This document shows positions 10,079 to 21,100 of a stretch of DNA of 64,000 nt, one piece after another. Made by a program: the position numbers and the translations under genes. Every line of letters begins with the position of its first letter. Positions within the stretch are counted from its first letter, which is position 1. The DNA lies in NCBI GenBank assembly GCA_038496445.1, contig JALMLS010000320.1, forward strand, positions 310,001 through 374,000, in the 5' to 3' direction. The notes beneath the pieces are model-generated. The model searched no databases and was not told the DNA's origin. It worked only from the letters and a program-made list of their open reading frames with translations. The DNA comes from Trichosphaerium sp. ATCC 40318 (lineage: Eukaryota > Discosea > Flabellinia > Trichosidae).

Positions 10079-11079
10079 ATGGAGCTGTCACAAAGCGGCC
10101 ACATCAGTGTTAGAGTTCTATCGCGCAGTGGGTACATTAACAACACGCATTCGTCGCAGTTCTGACACTTGAAAAGAACGGAAATAGCACAAATACCGTT
10201 AAAACTAGATCAAACTGTTAACCAGGCCGCGAAATGTATTAGAGAAAACCTAGGATTGGCTTCTGTACATTTAAATTACACTTTTTGTTACATTTTTCTC
10301 AAAACCGCTTAGGGCGTATCTATAGTAGCTTACAATGGATATTTACGCGCAAACAACGATAAAACCGTACAAGAATTTTTAAAGACACATAATCAAAACG
10401 AAACACCTACGTTGGTATCAATGAGGCTCTCAGAAGATCCTATACCAGTAGAACAAGTAAGAAAAAGCACCACGAGTCATAATAACGTCTTTTTTTTGAA
10501 AGTTACGAGAAGCAGCTCAAAATACGCATCAAGGAGATCGAGTGCACATTAAGAGTATTGAACCTGATAAAGGAAGCACTGCAGGTGGCCAAGTGGTTAA
10601 AATAAAAGGTCAACATTTCCCACGAACGCCATTGTCTTGCAGTTTTGGATCTGTTATTGTACCGACTGTTTATGTGTCAAACACAGAGGTATTGACATTT
10701 AAAGTATTCTAAGTACAAACACAGAGTTATCTAACATTCGCCAACAGTTGACTTGTACTACACCATCACACGCAGCTGGTCCAGGTGAGGAATACTTATT
10801 TGTCATGATTTTTTTCGTGACCTGTTTAGCAACTGTGGAGCTTGCCTGGCGTGGCGTCAAACTGACTAATGATGATAAAGTATTCACCTTCATAGATCAG
10901 CAACAATGTGCTAGCATGGGAATTGCACGTGATTTCGTTTTGATCAAAGTCAAATAAACACTAACTGGTTTTTTCGTTAGGGCGTCCCTTCTGGTCCTAC
11001 AGCTTTAGGCTACGACTGCCAAGCTACATGCACTATCACCACTGATGTTTTACCAACAGCAACACTTGATAGGTTTTGA
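10079..11079 (+). CDS. Ubiquitin-like/RA-type plus IPT/TIG domain protein
   Basis: Several exons from ATG at 10079 (MELSQSGHISVRVLSRSG) to TGA at 11079, about 260-290 residues. The N-terminal 100 residues have the beta-grasp pattern of a ubiquitin-like or FERM-F0/RA module (IAQIPLKLDQTVNQAAK, then VSIVAYNGYL). An IPT/TIG immunoglobulin-like domain follows: VHIKSIEPDKGSTAGGQVVK, LSCSFGS, LTCTTPSHAAGPATVEL and KVFTFIDQQ. The last exon begins GVPSGPTALGYDCQATC. It lies directly upstream of, and on the same strand as, the RhoGEF-formin gene. I considered a single fused gene but found no frame-preserving splice across 11080-11326. A cytoskeletal adaptor role is an inference from the domains. Confidence 0.65.
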
Positions 11080-11284
11080 GAAATCCTTTTTGAAGAATGC
11101 TTAACAAAACTACCTCAAATAAATAGGTTATTGTACAAATAAAGAACAGAATTATGACGTATTTCTTTTCACTCTGCGTGGTTAGTTCAGGCCAAGCTTT
11201 ATAAATAGCAAGAACTATCAGTCGTTCCTCTTTGAGCATGTTTCTCAAATCATCCATCCACGCGTGATGTTGCACTTTCTTCAC
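11036..11284 (-). CDS. Possible small membrane protein in the inter-gene gap (doubtful)
   Basis: An 82-codon ATG frame begins MKKVQHHAWMDDLRNMLKEE. A hydrophobic run follows (YVIILFFICTITYLFEVV), so it could be a single-span membrane protein. It fills the 250-nt gap between two plus-strand genes and its 3' end overlaps the upstream gene's last exon in antisense. The N-terminal part looks protein-like. The overlap and lack of any family leave it doubtful. Confidence 0.2.
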   Translation of the reverse strand: MKKVQHHAWMDDLRNMLKEERLIVLAIYKAWPELTTQSEKKYVIILFFICTITYLFEVVLLSILQKGFLKTYQVLLLVKHQW

Positions 11285-11326
11285 ATTGTCAAAGTCAGTC
11301 TTTTTTTGGTGTTTTTTCTTGAATCA

Positions 11327-14300
11327 ATGGAAGAGTTGGAACCCATTAAAACCTTTGTAGAGAGGTTTTCAAACTGCACCAAGACCTTAGCGTCACTACA
11401 CAAGGTGAGAATAGTAAAAATAATTTAGATCTTAACTAAACAACGTAAAAGTTCTACCTTACTCTCAATGGTGGCGTAGAAGCAGGAATAATAGCAGTCG
11501 ATAAAGACGCAATTCGAAGGCTTTTTACAGGTGATTTTCTCGCTTTAAACCGCCGTTATTTAACATGTTAGGCTTCGCCCTACTATATGAACAAACATGG
11601 GAGTTAATTCATACATATAAAGTACTTTTAAGCGTAAACGCATTAGAATCAAACGTTACAACATTAAAACAACAGGTTCGTATAACAGATCACGTGGGTA
11701 AATTATTTTTGAATTCTCCTTTGTATTTTACCAAATCGATAATCTTCCAAGGTGAAGACGCGCGTGTCAACGTAAAGGCGTATTTTTTGTCCAAAACTTT
11801 TTCGATTTTTTGATCACGTGATCGACAAAAAAAATTAAAATTCATTCTTATTTTAGACGCAAAATCTTGTTGTCTTTTATGAGGCATATATGAAGCAAAT
11901 TCCACAACGTGAGAGATTTCTTGAAGAGCAACAAAAGAAAAATACACCACTGGCACAGTTTATGGAAAGTTGTTCTGGGATGAGTCAATTCTCTGGTATT
12001 GAGTTTAATTGGTGTCTCTTCAATGCGCCTATATATAACATTCAACCATTCCCACAAATCCTGATGGTACGTGCAAAGTCTATACTCAACTGCGAGTGCT
12101 TAGTAGTCATAAGGGGTACCTGGAGAGCCTGGAAGATGCAATCAACAAAATAAAAGAAGAGGAAGAGAAAAAGAAAGCAGAAGAAGCTGCAAAAGCAGCA
12201 AAGGAAGCAGAAGAAGAGGCTTTAAGGAATAGGATAATACCTACTAAAGAAGTAGAGGCTAAACCTCTTCAAGATAAATCACAGAATGTCTATGAAGTGT
12301 TATTCTTCAAGGTTAAGCTAGGCTACTTTTAAAAAAAACAACCTGACGACTGTATCTAGAATGATTCTCTTAAACAATCAGGAAGGCGATTCATACATAG
12401 CGGACCATTATATCTTATGCAAGATGAGATTATGCAACCTATATATGCAGCCCTATATAGTAACATACTTGCTTACTCTATCACGGTAGGCCATCAAATT
12501 ACGTTGTAGTTTTTTTTTCTGGTTTATGGAAAATACTGAGCACATTTTTAACCAACTGGCAATCATGTGGGTGTTAAACATCAGCGTAGGATGATCCCAA
12601 AGATGTCAAAATTTTATCTTTGGCTGGTATCAAAGGCGTCAGTATAGCAACAACGAAACTAGGACAAACTGTGTACACAGGATTCAAGGCAAAAATAGGT
12701 GCATCTGATGCTATAACATTTTTATGCGATCCTGAACAAGCAAATGTTGCTGAGTGGATAACTTTCTTAACAACAGCACGTGATAAAGTGTTAAAAGTCC
12801 AAAAACGTCGCTCCATATTCAATATTGGAGGATCTAAAAAAGTTAGAGAGTTTGGTCTTCTTGAAGGTAAACACTTTATACTAAAAACTCACTTCATTGT
12901 TATTCTTATCATTGAACAAGGTGAAATGCCACCACCTCCATCAAGACGCCCTGGGCAACCTCAAAAACGAACCTTTGGTTCTCTGAAACGTTCTTTGTAC
13001 GTTGAAAAAACACTTTCAATACTTTTTTCCATGCACTCATAATTCAATAAGGACTACACGCATTTCGCGTCCAAAAGGATCTTCTAGTGGTACGTTGTAT
13101 ATTGTTTTCTTACATAACTGACATGATCGAAATCAGATTCCTCACCTCGACCCCAAGATCAGAATTCATCCTCAAAAGACATCAAAGAAGAAGCTGAAGA
13201 TACGCCAATACGCATTGATACACCTCCACCACCTCCTCCGCCTTCAACTTTACCTCCTGAACCACCAAAACAAAGCCGAAACTCTATATCAAATAAAGAT
13301 ATAAAACCAAAGAGACCTGATACAAAGGCACCTCCACCACCAAGCCCTAATAAAGCTGCACCTCCACCGCCGTCTGCACCAAGCGATCCATCTGTACCTC
13401 CTCCACCGCCACTTCCATCAAATGAATCAGGCCCACCTGCTCCACCACCTCCACCGATGAGTGGTGGACCTCCCCCACCGCCACCCATGAACGGCGGACC
13501 ACCCGGACCTCCGCCCCTTGGAGGGTACGTGGTTTGTGTATTATACCTTTTGACATCCCATGTAGACCTCTAAAGCCAAAAAGAAAGGTCTTGAAACCAT
13601 TCAATTGGGTTAAAATGACAGATGCTACTGGAACTGTATTTGAACAAGAAGAAGGTGAAGATGATGGAGATATTGAGGTGGATTTTGCTGAAATTGAGAA
13701 GATATTTGCAGCGTCTGCGCCAAAGAAGAAGATTCCGAATCCAAAACAAGGTAACATAAAATTTGCGTTCTTATCCAATACTAAGATGTAATCAATAGCG
13801 AAAAAGAAAAAGACAATAACAGTTGTCATTGATGGTAAAACAAGTAATAATTTATGTACGTTGCTATTTTCAAAGGAAATCTGAGAAAGGGAAAGAAACC
13901 AAGATAACGTTGGCTTTTTTTGGATTTTCTTGCATTTTTTTTTGACTTGTGACATTCTTTTTAGCTATTTTCTTATCAAGGAACTTTAAATCGGTACGTC
14001 ATAATAGTAAACAAACATGAAATGGTTCAATTTGAAATAACAAAACCGTATGTGAAAGTTTAGATCACACCAAAGGAAGTATGTCAAAAAGTTCTTCAAT
14101 TTAACGAAGAAAGTTTCACACCTGCTCAAATATCGCTTATGCATTCTTACATGCCAACAACCCAAGACGTAACTATATCTATCTATTTCATACAATATTT
14201 ACTAAACTAGCTTGATACACTTCGGATGCACATGGAAGGAAACAATGGTGATACAACTAGCTTACCTCTTGCAGAAATTTTTTGTGTTCAGGTATGCAAT

Positions 14301-15336
14301 TATCAACAGCCATTGGTTTGCCGCCTGTACTGACATCTTTCCAGCTTCTTGAGTACCCACAAATGATACCCAGATTGAGTATAATGAGATTTCTATCTGA
14401 ATTTGGTCCAAAGAAACAAGAGCTTGAGCATGATTTGCATCTTCTTGGAGAAGCGACAGAAACACTTAAAAATTGTGATAAGTTCAAAAAAATATTGAAG
14501 GTACATTTGTATATTGAATAAGGTCTTTATTTTCCCTATTTGTAGGTTATCCTCAAGATGGGAAATTGTTTGAACGGTGGAACTTACAGAGGAAGAGCAA
14601 CAGGGTTTAAGTTGACTTCACTTAAAAAGGTATTTGAAAAGACGATTTACCAAAAAAGTAGTAAAATTACTGCTCTCAAGCCAAAACAAGTTTTTAAACA
14701 CGCATGTATATCGTTTACACAAGTGACTGTTTCGAAACAGTTTAGTCTACCTTTGCTTGTTGGAACGTTTTTCCTATTTTATTCTGGATTTTGTTTGTAT
14801 TCTTATTTTTTCTTGCTTGTAGCTCTCTTCAGTTAGAATGACTTCTGCAAAAGGATCACTCCTATCTTACTTGAAACAAGTATTATCAAAATCAGATCCA
14901 TCTTGCCTTGACTTTAAGGAAGAGCTAAAAAAACTTGATGGTGGAACACGTGTTGATATTCGGAATACACGAAATGACATACTCCAATTATCTCAACAAC
15001 TTAAAGAATTACCAAATGAAGATGATTTAACACCATTAGATGATAAAGACACCGAAATATTGGAAGGAAGAGTATTCGTATCCTCAAACAAAAAAACTTG
15101 ATTCTTTTTCTTCTTTTTTTCTGTTTTTTCAAACATTTTGACATTTGACTCTCAAGCCTGCATTACAAGGTGCTAGTGAAGAAATAGATACTCTTCAGGA
15201 AGATTATGAACGAGTTGAAAGTATTTACTCTGATCTCGCCAAGTTTTATGGAGAGGATCCAAAAGAAGTGAAACCGGAACATTTTTTCAAATCAGTTATT
15301 GCTTTTTTACAAGTTCTCTGTTCAGATGTCAAATAA
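11327..15336 (+). CDS. RhoGEF (DH) - PH - formin (FH1-FH2) protein
   Basis: Starts at ATG 11327; exon 1 is 11327-11404, exon 2 is 11452-11530 and exon 3 begins at 11572. The first exons form a Dbl-homology domain (SNCTKTLASLHKFYLTL, YEQTWELIHTYKVLL, VVFYEAYMKQIPQRERFLEE). A Lys/Glu/Ala coiled coil (12140-12220) and a PH domain follow (RRFIHSGPLYLMQDE to ANVAEWITFLTTARDKV). A proline-rich FH1 runs from about 12925 to 13525 with many PPPPP blocks. The FH2 domain has KPKRKVLKPFNWVKM, LKTPK-like and GNCLNGGTYRGRATGFKL motifs and ends at TAA 15336. DH domains load GTP on Rho GTPases, and FH2 nucleates and elongates actin. The DH splice near 12064-12100 is unclear (an intron of about 26 nt would be needed), and the FH2 C-terminus may have another exon. 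Total is roughly 900-1000 residues. Confidence 0.8.
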
Positions 15337-15671
15337 ATGCGATTTTTTGAGAAACACGAGGTGGCTCGGACGCTGCAAAGGAAATTTATTTTCACAACAC
15401 TGAGTAGTTAAATGGCATAGAGTAAAGAATATTTCTAGGAAAGGGACCTACTCATCAAGTACGATCCTAACAAACATAAGAAATGTTTCAAAACAAATAA
15501 TGAAAGCGCACATTTCAGGCATGTCAAAGCGACATTCGAAAGTACGTCTTCTCTTTTTCCTTCCCTCTAATGATCTCTTACTTGGCCTACTGTATGGCTC
15601 AGCCCTGTTGATATTGACAGAGTATCTAGCACATGATAAGTTAAAGACTTTGTGTTAATAAACAAGAGTAG

Positions 15672-17261
15672 CTAATACCCAAGATCTCTAAGTGCTTGAA
15701 CGCTTATTCGTGAAAGTGGATTAACTCCGCCAAAGTTCAAAGTAGGTGTCATCAACTCATTGTCAAACGTTGATTCTCTCCAATGCCTAAAACACAGATA
15801 GTTAGTATAATAGAAGATAGAGGTAGATGGGTGTTACGCTAGTCGACTTCCAGGACCACCAACGTTTGCTACAGGTGTTGTAGTTGCCGAAACTCCAAAG
15901 ATGTTTCTGTATTGAGCTGTAGCTAGAGGAAGGGTATAACGTGGGTCGTTACTGTTCTGGTTGATGATGACACCGCTTCTGAACAACCATAAAGGTCCAA
16001 GACCGCTGAATGAAAACAAATGAGTGTAAACCACTTTTCCCTGGATAACTTGCGTACAGTACGTGTCCCATCTCATGTCTAACTACTTCATCGAATTGAC
16101 CTCTGTTTAGAAGTGATTGAGCATCAGCGATATCAAATCTTATAACTCCAGAAATCTAAACGTGTTAATTGTGAATTAATCCAGAAAAAAAAAAGCATAC
16201 AGGAAGACCTCTTGCTCCACCACGAATTTCTCTAGGACCAGCGCTTCCAAGAACCCTTCCAGGACCGTCTATATTCATAGTTAGAGCCTCGTAGATTGTA
16301 ATAAAAACGTACCAATGGTAGGGAATGTGATATCAATGTAGAGGTCGTCTAGAACTCAGGTGATTAAAAAAAGTTGTTTGACAAATGCGCTAACCAACAT
16401 TTCTTGAGAATACGTTAGATCTTCCATTGGGTACATCAGCTGTAATGACTCTCTCCCAAAAACGTGCAGCTGTTTCTGTTTGAGCGAGCTAACGCAATAG
16501 TTAGAAAACCAAAGAAAGGCACGTGACTTACAAGTCTTGTAATTTGTGGTGTGCGAACTCCATTGAAACCCCATTCGATGTTAAATTGTCCGTCTTGTCT
16601 TACTTGAAAGAAATTAAAGTTTAAGTTTCCTGTAACGAAAGTAATCTGTATTCTCTTTGCTCCTTGAGTTATACGGCCCAGATTAACATAAACATCTGTC
16701 CACTGATTGTTTCCTAAAAATAGAAGTCACGTGTCTCTAAAAAACAAGACGATTATGTTACCTCCTGAACCGCGAAATACTGCTGTTCTGGACACAGAAC
16801 CGACTTGAACTCGGATTGTGTTAGCGTTGGTTCTCGCCGACGCAACACGAAGTCTCATGGTATAGTCAGCTGTCCTAGCGAAGACTGGGCTAGCGTATAC
16901 AAGAAACTCTGAAGGTTGAATAAAAGCAACGTGGCAGTTACCACCTTGTGGATCTGTTGTCCGTTGAAAATCCACAAAAGGTCTTGTTTGCGATATGCCA
17001 CAACCGAAGCCACCTTGTTCAAACTGTCAGTCTCTAACACAAAGAGAAAAGAAGATGATTGAAGTAGCGCTTTGTACCAAGATTGTTCCTTGAGAGTTCT
17101 CGCTTTCCTGTAAATCTTTGAGCTTGAATACGCCCAGGAAGCCTTGTATTCAATTGAGCATAAGCCTACAGTGCGTTAGCATTGAGCAAAGTTAAAAACA
17201 TGGCCAAGTAAGTTCTTACAAGCGACAATATGACTATCAACACTAGAATACTTTGGTGCAT
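15672..17261 (-). CDS. Secreted zinc metallopeptidase (leishmanolysin-like) with carbohydrate-binding-like region
   Basis: ATG at 17261 opens a signal peptide (MHQSILVLIVILSL) interrupted by an intron. Middle exons (about 16600-17000) encode a beta-sandwich of CBM6-like type: CHVAFIQPSEFLVYAS, DYTMRLRVASAR, WTDVYVNLGRITQGAKRIQI. The catalytic part contains VVRHEMGHVL, an HExxH zinc site, followed by HWREST supplying the likely third histidine and FDNELMTPTLNFGG before PLSRISVQALRDLGY and TAG. This order matches leishmanolysin-type and related metzincin-like secreted peptidases (HExxH, HWRE, ELMT). It has about nine exons with short introns. It would act outside the cell or in phagosomes on glycosylated or polysaccharide-bound substrates, which is an inference. 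Confidence 0.75.
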
Positions 17262-18137
17262 CGTTTTAGGAGAGTTGTTGCTTCTGTATTGCTCTTTAAT
17301 CTTTTATTGTTTTTTTTGGCTAGTTTTCCTTCGTTTTGTGTGATTTTTCCGCTTTGCCTATCGCCCGCTAGAACATAAAAGCAACCGTTTGGTTTGCAAA
17401 TTTCCCTGCCCGCAATCATATCATGCCCACACGTCACGTGACTATAAAATGATTAACATCTATACGAATGAAAAAAACTGTTTGTGTACTAAATGGCGGG
17501 GTGTTTGTTTGCCTCGAAATCACTTGCTGAAACATTCGTTTGGTACGTTTTTTCGACAAAAATACAATGTTTGGGTAAAAAATGGGTAAAATACAAAAAC
17601 GGTTAAAAACACGTGCCTTTAGTGTAGACTACAACTAACTCAGCGCTAGTAGCGCTAGTACATACGTCGTTTTAACTAGAACCAGGGCAATTGTGTATTT
17701 TTCCAGGGCCATATGTGCACAACTCACGTCATTTTTTAGGTCATTCGGTTTTGATATTTTGATGCGATGGATGGTCTGTATTTAGTGCCCTTCTTTTTAA
17801 ACTGTCATTCGACATCAGTTCACACTCGGTACTACCCCTAAGTGTATTAATACGACATGAGCCTATCGTAAAAATAACAAGATGGACTGGGAACCAGGAG
17901 CTCAACATCTGTTTATATTCATAAAATACAACTTATCGAGGATTTTTGGCGGTAGATTTAGAAAACCCGCTCACTTCAAAACTATACTACAAGCTAAGGG
18001 GCATACTTGGAGATTCAAGTTACACATGGCAAACAATAAAGAGCCAAGCCCATTTTAAACAAAAATAAAAATATTTTTTGAAGCAACTCAAATAGTTTAC
18101 TAAAACTTTCTTTGTTTATTGATCTCACAAAGTTGTT
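17262..18137. other. Intergenic spacer with one short ORF
   Basis: Divergent/convergent spacer of about 875 nt. A 58-codon ATG frame at 17882-18058 (MDWEPGAQHLFIFIKYNL...) is open but has no family or splice support. A short direct repeat (AGCGCTAGT, twice) occurs at 17643-17660 and a CACGTG at 17435. Nothing else is supportable. Confidence 0.4.
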
Positions 18138-21100
18138 TTAAAAGTCATCCATATCTAACTCATCTCCAAATAACGCACAACACTCATCATCCTCTGACCA
18201 AGACTCAGACTCAGACTGGGAAAGCAAGATTAGTAAAAAATTGATACTAAAAACTTTTACTGAACGAAAAATTGTTGGTACCATTTCCATTTCATCAACA
18301 AATGCACTCCTGCGGGCCAAAAGGTTGGTAAGTGAACCTATACTAATCTCTTCTTGTTTTGATGCAGGCTTAGGAGGTACAGGCTTCAGTTTGGCACTTT
18401 TAAGTCCATTAAGCAATGCATCTAATTCGCTTTGTTGTTTGTTGTTAATGTTGAAGTTGCTTGTACTATTACTTCCTTCTTGTTGAGGTGACTCTTCAAT
18501 CTTCTTACGTATACGTTCTATAGCTGCTTGAGCCTTTTTCGTCTTTTCAGAATCAGGTCCGAGTTGAGAAGAAAAGATAAAGTAGGCTTGTTCGAAATGC
18601 GGAAGAGCATCTTTTGGATCACCTTTTAAAAAAAAAAGTTAACCAATTGACTCGAAAAGTGTTCTCATGAGACCACCATAGCTGCCATCATTGAGATGCG
18701 GTACTGGTGTAAAATATAGTACAAGGGTTTTTAGAAGTTAACAATAACACAAAGGCGTACCTGTCTTCTCAGTGAAGGAAGCCAAATTATAAACAACTTG
18801 TGCGGTACTTGGATGCTCTCTACCGAATACCTTATCGTAACAATACAACGCCTTATCGTATATTTTCTTTGCTGTTTCATACTCTTTAAGGTTATAATAA
18901 AGAATAGATAAATCATTCAAAGTGATACAAACAAACTGATGATCAGTACCAAGAAGAGTCTAAATGGAATTTAGAAATAAAACAAAAACCAATCAGTTCT
19001 TGTTCAAAAAAAACCAAAGAAATAAGGAAGGCGCCAATGACGCTCTACAAATAAAACTGGATTGTTTAAAACTTATTCAATAATTTATAATTGCTTTTTT
19101 TACGAGTTTTGTAAATAATTATCATACTAGCACATCACGTGACCAACGTTTTGTTCAACAAAAAAAAAAAGGTTCATGCAAATGACAAAAAAACAAACTA
19201 AAACAGCAACGTACAAGAATGATATCCAAGGCTCTGACATACAATGGTACAGCTTCTTTTAGTTTCTTTTGTTGCTGTTTAACACCAGCTGTATTCATGA
19301 GAGTAGTTGCAATATCCATATGGACTTTACCATAAGCTTTCTCCATGATAGTAATAGCTCTGCAAAAAAATATTAGTCAGAAAGGGACAAAGCAGAGATG
19401 TATGGTTTTTGTGGAACCATGAGTACACCTCATGCTGAAACCACAATATTTCTTATTTCATCAAAGAAACGAAGGCAATCCTACATGGAAAAAGTTCTGT
19501 GATGTTGTTAACGTACTGATTGAAGTATCGAAGTGCTTTATTGAAATCTTTTCTTCTTTGTTCCATTGCACCCAAGTTAGAAAGACATGATGCATATTCT
19601 GGATGTTGATCACTATTAAGAGCCTTTCGTATAGCAAGAGATTCATTGTATAAAGCTTCAGTCTTTGGAAAGATACGTTGACGAAGATACAATCCGGCGA
19701 AATCTAACAATAAATAAGTCAGATAGATAGGGTTTTTCTCGTTTTTTTCGTCGTTTTTGCATACCGTTGAGGGTGTATGATACTTCTGGGTGGTTAGTAC
19801 CAAGTGTTGCTTTCATGATCTTGATAGCTTCTTCAAAAGTTTTCTCAGCAAGGTCATATTTACCCTTTAAAAAAGGCATCAATAATTATGGGTTTTAAAG
19901 TAAATGTTCACCTGTTGCAAGTACGTTGATGCGAGAGCACTCAATGCCATGCCGTAGTTTGGATGAGTCTTACCAAGAATTTCTTCATTAATTTCTAAAG
20001 CTGTCTCAATGACTTTCAAGGCATCATCTAGTTTTGTCCAAAGAATATACAAATCACCAAGGTCTCTTTAAGAAAAAAAGTTAAGTTCAAGAAAAAACAG
20101 TTTCCTTTCTTTCTTGGTTTAAAGACACAACCACAAAACGATTAAAATAAAGTATGCTGTTACTGTCACAAAATCAGAGGATCAAATGAGACATTGACAA
20201 GGTCAATTCCATCAAGTCTTTCTTGGAAGTTTTGTTTTCAAAAAAAAAAACCTGTTGTACAAGCGTACTTTAGTGTCTTGGCAACTTTCGGATGTCGAGG
20301 GCCATTAAGAGCTTCTCGTGTTTGTAAAGCTTTCTTAAACATTTCTTCTGCTTCAGGGTACTTTCCTTGACTCTGTCTCAATAACGCAAATGTGTTGTAC
20401 GTCTCAGCAACTGGTTCACTCGTTTCACCATGAACACGAAGAGTTAATCTTATCGCCTTGGAAAGCGTCTTATCAGCTTCATCATATAGCCCTTGATGGC
20501 GTTGAACTTTACCCAACTCTAAAGGGAATAAATTAAAATACAACTGCATAACGAAGAGTGACTTACCATGTTGAATTGAAGCTTCTTGAGCTTTATCTTT
20601 TGGACCAAATCCATCTTTACCAAAACGCTCAAGCATTGCCAAAGCCTTGTTGAGATGATTTACAGCAGGGTAGAAACGCCCTGTATCTGCGAAAAGTGAA
20701 GCTATACGTGTATACAATGTAATAGCCAACTTGCACGTTTCTTCATCGCTATGCATAGAGCTGAAAAGTCTTATTGCCTTACTAAACAACGTATAAGTTG
20801 GTTTGTATTTGAATCTCTTCTCCGTACGTTAATACTCCTTCTGCACCTGCGAACTCTCCTACATCGTATAAGCACTCTCCTATAGACAGATATACAATCA
20901 TAGACGCCTATAAAGGTATGTAAGACGGTAAAATCGAGGTTAGATGAGCGAACCTTTGGAGACAATTTTTTCTTGTTGGTTGTAATTGTGAAACCTCTGA
21001 GAACTAATTTTTTGCTTGCAGGAGGCAAAGCTCTCCATATATTGAATAACTCCATTTTAAAATCTTTATGGAGAACAGTGAAATAATCAGTCTGTATTAA

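Noticed and set aside
13159-13955. Gly-rich minus-strand ORFs opposite the formin
   Set aside because: They are antisense of the proline-rich FH1 and FH2 exons.
10079-15336. One fused Ubl-IPT-DH-PH-formin gene
   Set aside because: No frame-preserving donor/acceptor pair was found across 11080-11326, and an ATG begins the DH exon.
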